From Syntrophobacter fumaroxidans MPOB (lineage in GTDB: Bacteria; Desulfobacterota; Syntrophobacteria; Syntrophobacterales; Syntrophobacteraceae): a stretch of DNA of 64,000 bases. The stretch lies in assembly GCF_000014965.1 (NCBI RefSeq), contig NC_008554.1, positions 980,001 through 1,044,000 of the forward strand, in the 5' to 3' direction. Positions 17,137 to 25,962 of the stretch are shown here, in pieces. The stretch's first letter is position 1. The number at the start of each line of letters is the position of its first letter. A program made the position numbers and the translations under genes. Under the pieces are notes generated by a model. The model was given only the letters and a program-made list of their open reading frames with translations. It was not told where the DNA came from and did no database searches.

Positions 17137-18900
17137 CTAAGGGACAACGGAAGTGGCAACGGTCTTTCTGTTGTTCGTCATGTCCGGATCGGCCTGGGTT
17201 GCCTTCACGTTCGCCCTGTTGGATACTTTGCCCGCGGCCGTGGGTTTCACGACCAGCTCCACCGTGGTGACCCCGTCATGAGGGAGGTCTCCAAGCGAAC
17301 AGGATATCGTTCTCCCGGACTTGGTGCAGGTGCCCTGGCTTGGGATGACGGAGATAAAACGCAGCCCTGAAGGCAGCGTATCCGTGAGCGTTACATTCGT
17401 TGCATCGTCGGGGCCTGCGTTGTGGACGGTCATTGAATACGTGATCACATCGCCAAGGTGGACGCGAGAGGGGTAACCCGTCATCAGCAGTGAAAGATCG
17501 CAAGTGGCCCGGACGTGCACTGTAATCCGTGCCGAGGTTGTTTTGGCATTGTACTTGTCCGTAGCCACCGCCGTGAGAATGTATTTGCCCGACGGAACGT
17601 TTCTGTAGAGTGCCCTGTAAGGGGCTTCGTAGTCCGTCTTGATCAGTGTCGTGCCGGAATAGAATTTCACATGTTTCACATAATCGTCCGCGTCATTGGC
17701 GTCGGCTATTATGGAGATGTCGGCGGGTGCAAGAAAGAAGGCCTGGTTCACGGGCGTCGTGATGGAAACCGACGGAGCATGATTCAAGACGGTGTAATGC
17801 TTGGTCTTCGTGTCGGTGAACTCACCGCGGGCAGCCGTCAGTTTCACGGGATACACGCCGGGCTCCCGATAGGTGTGTGAAGGGTTCGTCGCGGTGCTGC
17901 CGGAACCGTCGCCGAAATCCCAATTGAGCGATGTCGTGTTCCCGGAGGTCTCATCCTTGAAGTTCACACGCAGAGGATAATACCCGGTCGCGGGGTCGGC
18001 GGAAAAATCCGCAATGGGTCTGGGGGCCCATCGGACGCAACGCACCCGCGAATGGGCGGTCTTGTCGCATTGGTGTGGAGAGCCATTCCCGAAGTACATA
18101 CACCACGCGTACTTTGTATCATGTGGAGCGGACGACGAGGAATAGCAGTGGGCGCCTCCCTCGAGTATAGCCGGCAGCGCCGGGTCATGAGACGTGTAGT
18201 CGACGATGGTGACCAATTCATGCATGTCCGGCAGGCGCCAGTCGTCGTAGCCGTCCAGCACCAGGTCCCGGCAGTACTGCAGCGCCTCGTCCAAAGTCCG
18301 TTCAATGCCGTCATCCGAGCGTTGCCAGATGTATTTGAAGTAAGTGTCCCTCACCGTATTGGCCGAGTGGGATACAAGGCGGCTCGAAGGATCCAGGGAC
18401 CAGTTGGGACCTCCTCTCACACAGAGGAAGAGGGGCCAACAACACTCCTCCTCGGGGCACAAGGGGGTACATCCATAGCCGGAGTCATGTTCGAAATAGC
18501 CCATGTGTCTGAGGAGCCACATGGATTCGTAAGGGCTGGCAGGGGCATAGAGAGTGCTGCTCCCGTAATAATAATACCCGTAATCAAAAACGTTACCGAA
18601 AAACGGATGGACCTTCCCCGGGCCGGTGAACCTCATGATGTTTTGAATCTCGTCGATTCTGGGGATTCTCCAATCGTTGTGACCGCCCAATTCGAGGTCT
18701 TCGCAGTACTGCCGATACTCCTCCCATGTCGTTGCTCCTTCCGCCTTTCCGGGGATCTTCTGGAACATCAGGTCGTCATAAACGTCCGACACCGTACCGT
18801 CACCACTGTCCACAAACCTGCCGGCTTCCGCCGGAACAAGACTCAGATACAACCCGATGAACGGAATTAAGAAACTCAGACAAACGGAGAATCTCTTCAT
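17137..18900 (-). CDS. Secreted multi-domain surface protein (DUF1566, PKD, Ig-like, DUF11)
   Basis: A 587-residue exported protein. Signal peptide at residues 1-27 (MKRFSVCLSF ... PAEA). Two DUF1566/Lcl-type modules follow, around 30-165 and 190-290, each with the GGHNDWRIP or DGYDDWRLP core. A PKD domain is at about 297-370 (LNWDFGDGSGS, PSHTYREPGVY), an Ig-like Big domain at 376-463, and a DUF11 repeat at 468-585 (TYSMTVHNAGPDDATNVTLTDTLPSG, cut here by my reading). It should be extracellular or cell-surface and may bind glycans or other cells. AGGAGG precedes the ATG at 18900. No sorting signal or partner was seen. Confidence 0.82.
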   Translation of the reverse strand: MKRFSVCLSFLIPFIGLYLSLVPAEAGRFVDSGDGTVSDVYDDLMFQKIPGKAEGATTWEEYRQYCEDLELGGHNDWRIPRIDEIQNIMRFTGPGKVHPFFGNVFDYGYYYYGSSTLYAPASPYESMWLLRHMGYFEHDSGYGCTPLCPEEECCWPLFLCVRGGPNWSLDPSSRLVSHSANTVRDTYFKYIWQRSDDGIERTLDEALQYCRDLVLDGYDDWRLPDMHELVTIVDYTSHDPALPAILEGGAHCYSSSSAPHDTKYAWCMYFGNGSPHQCDKTAHSRVRCVRWAPRPIADFSADPATGYYPLRVNFKDETSGNTTSLNWDFGDGSGSTATNPSHTYREPGVYPVKLTAARGEFTDTKTKHYTVLNHAPSVSITTPVNQAFFLAPADISIIADANDADDYVKHVKFYSGTTLIKTDYEAPYRALYRNVPSGKYILTAVATDKYNAKTTSARITVHVRATCDLSLLMTGYPSRVHLGDVITYSMTVHNAGPDDATNVTLTDTLPSGLRFISVIPSQGTCTKSGRTISCSLGDLPHDGVTTVELVVKPTAAGKVSNRANVKATQADPDMTNNRKTVATSVVP

Positions 18901-19472
18901 GACGCGGCCTCCTGTGCTGGGAAGTGACCATGGCGGACCCAGCGGCCCGCATGTCGAGGATTCTTTTGTATCACAGTAACTTATCCAAAACAATAACTAT
19001 TCCATGAACGCTTGGCTCGCCGGATTAGATGAGTCCGCGCGGCATGCCTGTTGGTCCAAACAACTTATCAAGCAGAAAGAATCAATAACGGCGGCAGCCT
19101 TTATCAGTGCATCGACGGCGGACCTTTGCCGCGCAACAGAAATAGAAACGGCAGTCGAGCGGATAACCTTTCAAGGCTCAACCCGAAGGCACGCTGGAGA
19201 GCTTCCGTAGGCTGATGGGGTGCGGGCTTAGGGGTTGATCGGAAACAGGAAGGAACAGGAGTTCTTGGCCGAATATTAATAATCCAATAAAAAGCTGAGG
19301 ATCAGGAACAAATATATCAACGACTGAGCAATCGGCCTCGAGAAGGCCAAAAAGCGGGCGAATTGGCGTTCGTGATTGGGCAACAAGGAATCGGGGGAGG
19401 GAAGGCGAGTCGGGCGATGGGTGCGTACGGGGGTTCCCGGCCGGACCCTTGAACGGCAGGGCAGGAAGAAAT
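18901..19472. other. Non-coding stretch without recognised feature
   Basis: Between the DUF1566/PKD gene and the tRNA-His terminator I see no gene on either strand with family resemblance, only short chance frames. The tRNA transcript would run into this stretch. Confidence 0.4.
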
Positions 19473-19505
19473 GAAAACGCCGATCCGCAATTTCTGCAGA
19501 TCGGC
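19473..19505 (-). terminator. Intrinsic terminator of tRNA-His
   Basis: On the minus strand GCCGATC (19505-19499) pairs with GATCGGC (19485-19479), with GCA/TGC pairing inside, followed by GTTTTC. It lies 20 bases beyond the tRNA 3' end. Confidence 0.7.
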
Positions 19506-19524
19506 TTCTGATATCGCCCTTCAA

Positions 19525-19601
19525 TGGGGTGAGTGACCGGACTCGAACCGGCAGCCTCTGGGGCCACAACCCAGTGCTCTAACCATTGAGCTACACCCAC
19601 C
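19525..19601 (-). tRNA. tRNA-His (anticodon GTG)
   Basis: The minus strand folds as a complete cloverleaf: acceptor GTGGGTG/CACTCAC, anticodon stem CTGGG/CCCAG around loop TTGTGGC (anticodon GTG), T arm GCCGGTTCGAGTCCGGT. The extra 5' G(-1) at 19601 faces C73, the identity element of tRNA-His, and CCA is encoded at 19527-19525. Confidence 0.97.
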
Positions 19602-19626
19602 ATTTGACAAGGTTGACGAACAAAAC

Positions 19627-19655
19627 CTGATACCATGTTTTCAGGAAAACATCAA
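19627..19655 (-). promoter_or_regulatory. Promoter of tRNA-His with palindrome in spacer
   Basis: On the minus strand TTGATG (19655-19650), 17 bases and TATCAG (19632-19627), about 26 bases before the tRNA. A perfect inverted repeat, ATGTTTTC/GAAAACAT (19635-19652), covers the spacer and part of the -35. Confidence 0.5.
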
Positions 19656-19828
19656 GAGTGAACTCCCATGAGCACAGAGCCGTCCGGCGGGGTCGCCCGC
19701 GGTGAAACACGGCATCGTCGAGCCCGGGCTCGGGAAGGGCAGGGGGGCGCCGAGCCGGCCATGAACCCGGGCGCTTGCGGGGCCGGGCACGGCGTGGCCG
19801 CGGGGTCGGGCATGTCCATCCTCCCCCG

Positions 19829-20758
19829 TCAGTTGACGATCCAGACGGCAAATTCCCTGGACACCTGGATGAGCTTGGTGACCACACGGCCCATTTTGAA
19901 ATCCGCCACGTTGGACATGCCCCTTCTGCCGACCACGATGGTCCCGTAGCGTCCATGCTTGGCTTCGTCGAGGAGGGCGATGGCCCGGCTCCCGCCGCTG
20001 ATCACCTTTGTGAAGATCCGGTCGGCGTCGGCTCCGGCAGCCGTCAGGGACTTGGCGGCCTTGCGGAATGTGGACTTGATGCCTTTCTGGGATTTCTCCA
20101 GGAGCCGCTGGACCTGTTCGTCCGTGATGCTTCGCTCGATCCCCTCGTAGGGGAGCCTCAACACATTGGCCAGCGTAATGACAGGATTCTTGGAGGCCAG
20201 CATCGTGCCGACGAAATCGGCGACTTTAAGACCCCACGGGGAGCTGTCCAGACCGACGAGAACCTTGCCGAGCTTCGGCCTGCCGCCGACCAGGCACACG
20301 GGCACATCGGCGAGGTTGAGCAGTATCTTGTTGGCCACGCTGCCGAGGACGGCATCTTCGATCGCCCCGCGGCCCCTGCGGCCGAAAGCCACGGCATCGT
20401 ATCCCCGCTGCGCTTCGTTGAGAATGTCGCGGGCGATGCCCTCCGTGCGCCTGGCGACGCTGACGGTCACCGCGTCTTCGGAGAGGCCGTCGTCGAGCAG
20501 AACCTGGCGCGCCCGGTCCATGAATGTGCGCACTTCTTCTTCTTTCCGGCTCTCCCAGTCACGGAGAAAGGCGACGTATTGAGGGCCCAGAGGCTCTTTT
20601 TCCCAGTCCCAGAAGGTATCGGGAACGATGTCCATGACGTGAAGGAGCACCAGTTCGGATTGCCAAAGGGTGACCGCCTTGCTGATGTAATTGACTGCCT
20701 CGAAGGCCTGTTCGGAGCCGTCCATAACGATCAGAATCCGTTTCTTTCGGGGTTTCAT
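19829..20758 (-). CDS. Tandem-domain universal stress protein
   Basis: A 309-residue protein with two UspA domains in tandem. Domain one starts MKPRKKRILIVMDGSEQAFEAV and ends around VANKILLNLADVPVCLVGG; domain two starts KVLVGLDSSPWGLKVADFV and ends KMGRVVTKLIQVSREFAVWIVN. The GRRGRGAIEDAVLGSVANK block in the first domain resembles the ATP-binding signature; the second has GRRGMSNVADFKMGRVVTK. The start at 20758 follows GGGGAGTGGGCG; the earlier ATG at 20776 is less well placed. It stands alone, downstream of a CoA-transferase operon on the same strand. Confidence 0.9.
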   Translation of the reverse strand: MKPRKKRILIVMDGSEQAFEAVNYISKAVTLWQSELVLLHVMDIVPDTFWDWEKEPLGPQYVAFLRDWESRKEEEVRTFMDRARQVLLDDGLSEDAVTVSVARRTEGIARDILNEAQRGYDAVAFGRRGRGAIEDAVLGSVANKILLNLADVPVCLVGGRPKLGKVLVGLDSSPWGLKVADFVGTMLASKNPVITLANVLRLPYEGIERSITDEQVQRLLEKSQKGIKSTFRKAAKSLTAAGADADRIFTKVISGGSRAIALLDEAKHGRYGTIVVGRRGMSNVADFKMGRVVTKLIQVSREFAVWIVN

Positions 20759-20842
20759 CGCCCACTCCCCGGGCACCGTGAAACTTCACGGCACCCGATG
20801 CCCGATTCGCGGCGGAAAGAATCGCCGTTCCCGTACCCTCAA

Positions 20843-20882
20843 GAACCACAAAACCCTGCCGGTCGGCAAGGTCTTGTGGTTC
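20843..20882 (-). terminator. Hairpin after CoA-transferase operon 1
   Basis: GAACCACAA (20843-20851) pairs with TTGTGGTTC (20874-20882), with ACC/GGT and TGCC/GGCA pairs inside. It lies between the operon's last stop and the next gene; only a weak T run follows, so it may also stabilise the mRNA end. Confidence 0.45.
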
Positions 20883-20949
20883 CGGGCATGGCGTTCATCC
20901 AGAAGCTATATTTTGCCTCAGCAGGGAACGCGAAGTAAAGAAAATAGCG

Positions 20950-21774
20950 TCAGACCTTCCTGGGTTTCGGCAGGAAGATCTCCTCACGGTCGAGGACTTC
21001 ATGGATGATGTGCAGCTCCTCATAGGTGGGCGGCGCGGTTTCTCCGGAAGTCCTGGAAACATCCAGGTCGAACTGGCAAAGCCCTCGGATCTCCTCGGGG
21101 GTTTTGCCCGGATGATAGCTGTCCAGGTACATCCTGCCGGTCACATCGTCGAAACGGAACACACCCGCCGTGCTGATCACGGCGGAAGGACCACCGCGAA
21201 AAGCACGCCCATAAAGTTCCCTGCGGTGAACCCATTCGCCGGAAGGCCACTTCTTCACCCGCCACCCCGGGCTGGTGATGTAGCTCACGTTTCTGGTGAA
21301 GCGGCGTGCTTCGTGGACCATGATGAAAACCGTCCGCCTGGCGAACGAATTGATGTCGGGATCGCCGCCGCTCCCGGTCAGGCGGAGGTCGGGATTGAGG
21401 TAATCGCCGATGACCGTGGTGTTGACATTTCCATATTCGTCCACTTCCGAGCCGCCCAGGAACCCGAGGTCCACATAGCCGCGCTGGGCGATGGCAAAGG
21501 CTTCGCACAGGCCGGAAGCCCGGGATGCTCCTCCTTCGCAGCGAGGATCGCCCACCGAGGTCGGAGTGACGATCGGGCGACCGTCGAAGGTGCCCGCTTC
21601 GAAGATCAGCTTCAGGTTGGGGGCGTGCGTTTTCTGGGCAAGCATGATCGCGATCATCGGCATGCCCGTCCCGGCAAACACCACCTCGTTGTCCATCACC
21701 TCCCGACCGGCCGCAACGGTCATCAGGTCGGCCAGAGTGTATTCACCCGCCTTGGCGTACGCATGTCGTTCCAT
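20950..21774 (-). CDS. CoA-transferase family I, beta subunit (glutaconate CoA-transferase GctB-like)
   Basis: A 274-residue beta subunit of a heteromeric family I CoA-transferase, moving CoA between an acyl-CoA and a carboxylate. LKLIFEAGTFDGRP carries the expected catalytic Glu at position 59, near Glu54 of the Acidaminococcus enzyme. LGFLGGSEVDEYGNVNTTVIGD is the family's conserved core block. The ATG directly abuts the TAA of the alpha-subunit gene upstream. Substrate could be glutaconate, another dicarboxylate, or a steroid or aromatic ring-cleavage acid (IpdAB type); the sequence alone does not decide. Confidence 0.85.
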   Translation of the reverse strand: MERHAYAKAGEYTLADLMTVAAGREVMDNEVVFAGTGMPMIAIMLAQKTHAPNLKLIFEAGTFDGRPIVTPTSVGDPRCEGGASRASGLCEAFAIAQRGYVDLGFLGGSEVDEYGNVNTTVIGDYLNPDLRLTGSGGDPDINSFARRTVFIMVHEARRFTRNVSYITSPGWRVKKWPSGEWVHRRELYGRAFRGGPSAVISTAGVFRFDDVTGRMYLDSYHPGKTPEEIRGLCQFDLDVSRTSGETAPPTYEELHIIHEVLDREEIFLPKPRKV

Positions 21775-22752
21775 TTACTTGTGTCCTCTCTTCACCCGGG
21801 TGCTGAAGTTCAAAGCCCTGTTCGCCTGCAGGTTGAGCAACCGGGCGACGCCGAGCTTGGACAGGTAGGCATCGTGATCCGTGCCGAAAATCCACTCCCT
21901 GGCAAATTCATCGAACCCTTCCTGCGTGCGGGTCTGCATGTAGAAATTTCGAATGAAGTCGCCGTCCACGTCGTAGTGGCCGAACATCCCCGTCGGGTGT
22001 GCGCCGTACGCGCATTCAACGATATGGTCGACCTGGAATCCGGGAATGTCGTTCAAACGCGGCTCACGGCGCAAGGTCTCCTCGGGAACGATTTCCTCGG
22101 CGACAACGATCGTGGTGTCGGCGGCGCGACAGATCTCCGGATCGGTAAAGAATTGTCCACCGATGCGCACCGTGCCCTCCTCCCCGACCTGCTGAACGGA
22201 AAGCACGGCGACGTCGACTCGAGCCGCGGGCACGAGCACGTGCTCGCCGTCCCCGAAGAACGGGTCCTGCATGGTCTCGTATTTCTTCCTCGCGATCTTG
22301 GGGTTCTTTCCGTTCCGTAACCCGGCCCTGCCCAGCATGTCGTACTCGGGATTGTGGATATCCGTCCCGAGTGAGGTCTGGGTGGGCAGGAAGGGCATGC
22401 CGGACGCGGCGGCCAGGAACCGGAATCCCATTTCCGCGTGGCTGTAATCTTCGCAAATGATTTCCTTGTTCTTGACCTTTCGCGAAAGATTGGCACCGTA
22501 CTTGCCGTACAGTTCATGCCCGATCCAGCAGGATTCCCAAACGTCGACGCACCCCGCGCCGATGAGGAATTCGGAGTGAGGCCCGCCATTCACTTCCACC
22601 AGGTGGAGGTTCCTCCTCTTCTGGCGAATCAGTTCGAGGACCAGCGCGCACGGCCGCCGCCAGATCGTGAAGCCGGAAAACGTCAAGAGGGTTCCGTCGC
22701 GGATGATCTCCGCGGCTTCCTTGAGTGTGATTCGCTTGGATTTGCTGCTCAT
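21775..22752 (-). CDS. CoA-transferase family I, alpha subunit (glutaconate CoA-transferase GctA-like)
   Basis: A 325-residue alpha subunit paired with the beta gene directly downstream. Features include the N-terminal KRITLKEAAEIIRDGTLLTFSGF, the central FLPTQTSLGTDI and DVAVLSVQQVGEEGTV, which correspond to the G-x-S-D/T CoA-binding fold of GctA. ECAYGAHPTGMFGHYD recurs in the second operon as VHCPWGAHPSACRGYYG, confirming paralogy. GGAGAGGATGACGCA precedes the chosen ATG at 22752; an in-frame ATG at 22830 adds a non-family stretch. It runs divergently from the second CoA-transferase operon across a 1.1-kb region. Confidence 0.85.
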   Translation of the reverse strand: MSSKSKRITLKEAAEIIRDGTLLTFSGFTIWRRPCALVLELIRQKRRNLHLVEVNGGPHSEFLIGAGCVDVWESCWIGHELYGKYGANLSRKVKNKEIICEDYSHAEMGFRFLAAASGMPFLPTQTSLGTDIHNPEYDMLGRAGLRNGKNPKIARKKYETMQDPFFGDGEHVLVPAARVDVAVLSVQQVGEEGTVRIGGQFFTDPEICRAADTTIVVAEEIVPEETLRREPRLNDIPGFQVDHIVECAYGAHPTGMFGHYDVDGDFIRNFYMQTRTQEGFDEFAREWIFGTDHDAYLSKLGVARLLNLQANRALNFSTRVKRGHK

Positions 22753-23643
22753 TGCGTCATCCTCTCCGTTGGAGCCTACGTTGTTGCCCTCCAGTGTCCA
22801 CCTGCCGCCCCGGTTATACCTGGACCCCAACGCATTCTTTAGTGCGAGATTTCACAATGTGACGCCTCCACGACTTCAAACCGACATCCGCCATTCTTAG
22901 GAACGGCAGATCAATACTTGTCGTTGATGGTCATGCGCGTGCGCGAATGTGTACTATTAGTGATCGCTTTTGACAAGACTAAACTTATTTTGTACGAGTT
23001 GAAGCAGGAGCCATAACTGGACTCCCAATGGATGACAAGCCGTTGAACAGCTCACCAGGGCGTCGGGCGCTGTTTTGCGTCCTTTCGGGCTACGCTTGAG
23101 TCTGCCCGGCGCATCGACCGCACACCCCCTGGCCGAGATCATTGCGTGCGGCCGGGGAGCGGGAGAAGATGGCGCGCGCTCGTTATGAAAGACAAAAAAA
23201 TAATGATATTCAATAGTTATTTTTGAAGCGGCGGACCGGATCATGGCCGTGCCAACACAGATTCAATGGGGAGGCCATGTTACCGGTGAACTCGAATTAC
23301 GGTAAGGTTCATTTAATCCTTGACATTGAAAGCCCAAACGAACAATAATTGCGTGCGGGGAATCACAAGAAGTTACTTGGCTTGCACATTGTGATCATTT
23401 TCCGACGGACGCTCATCTCTTATCCTGACGCAGTTTCCCTTTCTCGACATGTATCGCGCGCGGCATCGTTCACAGACATCCACCCCAGTTGATATCCTAG
23501 GTTTCCGGCGCGTGTCCCCGATTCGTTTCGACTGCTAGAGCCCATTCGGGCTGACTCACCTGAAACAGCTCCCGCAAGGGCGCGGAGCGAGTCCAGGCTC
23601 GTTCCGGGGGCGGGACCCGAGCACCTTGTTTGCGGTTGGGAAA
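22753..23643. promoter_or_regulatory. Divergent control region between two CoA-transferase operons
   Basis: A long AT-richer region with no convincing gene. A plus-strand promoter is at 23320-23349. A palindromic TCACAATGTGA lies at 22852-22862, about 100 bases upstream of operon 1, and the reverse complement of its first ten bases recurs at 23385-23394, about 30 bases past the predicted start site of operon 2. This is a candidate operator pair for one regulator of the CRP/FNR type. Confidence 0.4.
23320..23349 (+). promoter_or_regulatory. Sigma-70-type promoter toward the second CoA-transferase operon
   Basis: TTGACA at 23320-23325, an 18-base spacer and AATAAT at 23344-23349. The leader to the first CoA-transferase gene is about 570 bases and includes the small Cys-rich frame at 23644. 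Confidence 0.6.
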
Positions 23644-23850
23644 ATGGATTCTAACGACCGTTGTTGCGACGAATGCGGTTTGCCGGAGGAGCATTTTGCT
23701 CTATGCGAAGACCGCTGCATGCTCCAGAGTTGTCCCAAGTGTACGTTTTTGCTGCAGCTCTATGGTACCGGGTGCGGAAATGTGCGTGTCTACTATCTGT
23801 GCCGTGAATGCTACGACGAACGGATTAAGAGAGGGTTTGTAGAACCCTAG
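23644..23850 (+). CDS. Small Cys-rich, probably zinc-binding protein
   Basis: A 68-residue frame with no family I recognise. It has four Cys pairs spaced like zinc ligands: CCDEC, CEDRC, SCPKC and CRECYDER. The ATG at 23644 follows GTTGGGAAA; a TTG at 23626 would add six residues. It lies 73 bases before the CoA-transferase alpha gene on the same strand, and so would be in the same transcript. A regulatory or metallochaperone-like role is possible. Reality of the gene is moderately supported by its Cys pattern and position only. Confidence 0.5.
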   Translation: MDSNDRCCDECGLPEEHFALCEDRCMLQSCPKCTFLLQLYGTGCGNVRVYYLCRECYDERIKRGFVEP

Positions 23851-23923
23851 CAAGGAGGTGAGCCACAACATTTGGACTTTTTGGTAATGGTTGCATTCAT
23901 ATCCCATGACACAGGAGGGTAAA

Positions 23924-24922
23924 ATGGCAGCAGTTCGCGACAAGAGGATGACGCTCAAGGAGGCAGTATCAAAGTACGTAAACGATGGCGATACTGTTTA
24001 CTACGGTGGCTTCCAGATCCACGTCCCCATGGCTCTGACCCACGAAATCATCAGACAGAAAAAGAAGAACCTTCATATCATCAATGCATCCACGGACGTG
24101 GGCGGCCTGGACCTGTTGGTAGCCGGCGGGTGCGTCAGTGAAATGCACATCGCGTGGGCCATGAACTGGTATGTGAAGGCTCCCTACGCGATTCGCCGTG
24201 CTTTCCAGTCCGGGCAGCTCAAGCGCTTCGACCTGTCCAATTTCGGTGCCACGAGCGCATTGATCGCCGGCTTTTTAGGCATTCCTTTCATCCCTGTCCG
24301 CGGCAACATCGGCACCGATATCATCAAGTACAACCAAACCGACGCCAAGGTCATCGAGGATCCCTTCACCGGCTCGAAAATCACGGTGGTTCGTGGTTGG
24401 AGGGCGGACGTGGCGATCATCCACGCGCAGAAGGTCGACCGCCTGGGCAACGTGGTGACCTGGGGCACCCGCGGTGTCACCGACGAGTTCGGCACGATGG
24501 GAACCAAGCGGGGCGTTATCGTCACCGCCGAGGAGATCGTCGAGCCCGAAGAGGTGAGGAGCGATCCGGACCGGACTCTGGTTCCGTACTTCAAGACCCT
24601 GGCCGTCGTACACTGCCCGTGGGGCGCTCATCCGTCGGCCTGCCGCGGCTACTACGGCCTGGACATCCGCTTCTCCCAATACCAGGGCAAGTACGAACGG
24701 AGCGCGGAGCTTCTTCCCCACTTCATGAAAGAGTGGATTTTCGGCTGCGAGGACCATGCGGCGTACATCAAGAAGTACGTTTCGAAGTTTGGCCAGCAAG
24801 GGCTCGACCGCCTCAAACCGGTGCTCGGTTTCGAGCCGAAGATGAAGGTCGACTACGGCTATCACGATCCCGCCGTCTGGAAGGGCGTGCCGCAGTACAC
24901 CGACGAACACATCAAGGCCTAG
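23924..24922 (+). CDS. CoA-transferase family I, alpha subunit (second operon)
   Basis: A 332-residue GctA-like subunit, paralogous to that at 21775-22752. Shared blocks include RMTLKEAVSKYVNDGDTVYYGGF, IPFIPVRGNIGTDI and DVAIIHAQKVDRLGNV. The ATG at 23924 is preceded by ACAGGAGGGTAAA; an ATG at 23891 lacks such a signal. It is followed after 35 bases by its beta subunit. As in many syntrophs, two distinct CoA-transferases may handle different fermentation or oxidation intermediates; I infer different substrates because the two alpha subunits differ clearly along their length. Confidence 0.87.
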   Translation: MAAVRDKRMTLKEAVSKYVNDGDTVYYGGFQIHVPMALTHEIIRQKKKNLHIINASTDVGGLDLLVAGGCVSEMHIAWAMNWYVKAPYAIRRAFQSGQLKRFDLSNFGATSALIAGFLGIPFIPVRGNIGTDIIKYNQTDAKVIEDPFTGSKITVVRGWRADVAIIHAQKVDRLGNVVTWGTRGVTDEFGTMGTKRGVIVTAEEIVEPEEVRSDPDRTLVPYFKTLAVVHCPWGAHPSACRGYYGLDIRFSQYQGKYERSAELLPHFMKEWIFGCEDHAAYIKKYVSKFGQQGLDRLKPVLGFEPKMKVDYGYHDPAVWKGVPQYTDEHIKA

Positions 24923-24957
24923 TGGACAGCCGAAAATCAAGCATAAAGGAGGTAACG

Positions 24958-25962
24958 ATGGCTAGTAATTTCAAGTTGACTGAGTTGATGGTCGTTCGCT
25001 GCGCCAAGGAAATCAACGATGGGGAAGTCGTGTTTGCGGGGGTCGGTCTGCCTCTGGTCGTCGTCGGCTTCGCCATGGTCACGCACGCTCAGAATATGAT
25101 CCTTTTCACCGAGGGCGGTTCGATCCGCGCCACCGCTCCTCCGGGACTCGCCATAACGGTCGACGACCCGGCACTGTTCTGCAACGGCGACGCCACGTTC
25201 GGGATGCTTGCCACCATGGCCGCCCTGCAGCGCGGCGAAGTCGACGTCGCCTTCATCGGCGGCGCCCAGATCGACAAGTATGGCAACATCAATTCCACCG
25301 GTGTCGGTGACTGGTCGAAGCCCGAATCCTTCACCTACTTTGCCGGCAGCGGCGGCGCCAACGACATGGCCACCTCCGGCAAGAAGGTCCTCGCCATCAT
25401 GCCGCAGGATCCCAAGAAGTTCGTGGAGAAGGTGGACTACCTGACCACCCCGGGTTACCTCGACGGCCCGGGCGCCCGCAAGAAACTGGGCATGATCGGC
25501 GGCGGGCCCACCGTCGTGGTGAGCACCATGGGCGTCTACAAGTTCGATGATGCAACCAAGGAAATGTACCTGGCCGAGTACTTCCCCGGCCAGACGGTGG
25601 ACAAGGTGAGGGCGAACTGCTCGTTCGATCTCAACGTCGCATCGAACGTCAAGGAAACCGAGCCGCCCACGGAACAGGAACTGACCATTCTGCGGGGAAT
25701 CGATCCCACCGGAGGCGCCGCCTTTTGTTTCCGCCGGTTGCCGTTCGTCTTCTCCTCAGCCGGGACGCCTTCGTCCGGTGAGAGTACCCGACCCGGACCG
25801 GCGCGCGACGGGAATTCCGTTATTCCGGGCGCGTGCTGCGGCTCTCCGCGATTTCAAACAGCAAGGCCGCGGCGGAGCGGATGCCCCGGTGAAAATCATC
25901 CAGGTGGAAGCGTTCGTTGGGGGAATGAGCGCCGTCATCGGGACTGCCCCAGCCCAGCATGA
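24958..25962 (+). CDS. CoA-transferase family I, beta subunit (second operon), with abnormal C-terminal extension
   Basis: GctB-like subunit. MILFTEGGSIRATAPPG carries the likely catalytic Glu (E52), and AFIGGAQIDKYGNINSTGVGDW is the family core. AAAGGAGGTAACG precedes the ATG. The family normally ends soon after PPTEQELTILRGIDPTG (about residue 251), but here the frame runs on for about 80 residues of Pro/Arg/Ser-rich sequence and overlaps the convergent peptidase gene by 143 bases. A lost stop codon or a sequence error near 25710-25780 would explain this; the first 250 residues look intact and functional. Confidence 0.85.
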   Translation: MASNFKLTELMVVRCAKEINDGEVVFAGVGLPLVVVGFAMVTHAQNMILFTEGGSIRATAPPGLAITVDDPALFCNGDATFGMLATMAALQRGEVDVAFIGGAQIDKYGNINSTGVGDWSKPESFTYFAGSGGANDMATSGKKVLAIMPQDPKKFVEKVDYLTTPGYLDGPGARKKLGMIGGGPTVVVSTMGVYKFDDATKEMYLAEYFPGQTVDKVRANCSFDLNVASNVKETEPPTEQELTILRGIDPTGGAAFCFRRLPFVFSSAGTPSSGESTRPGPARDGNSVIPGACCGSPRFQTARPRRSGCPGENHPGGSVRWGNERRHRDCPSPA

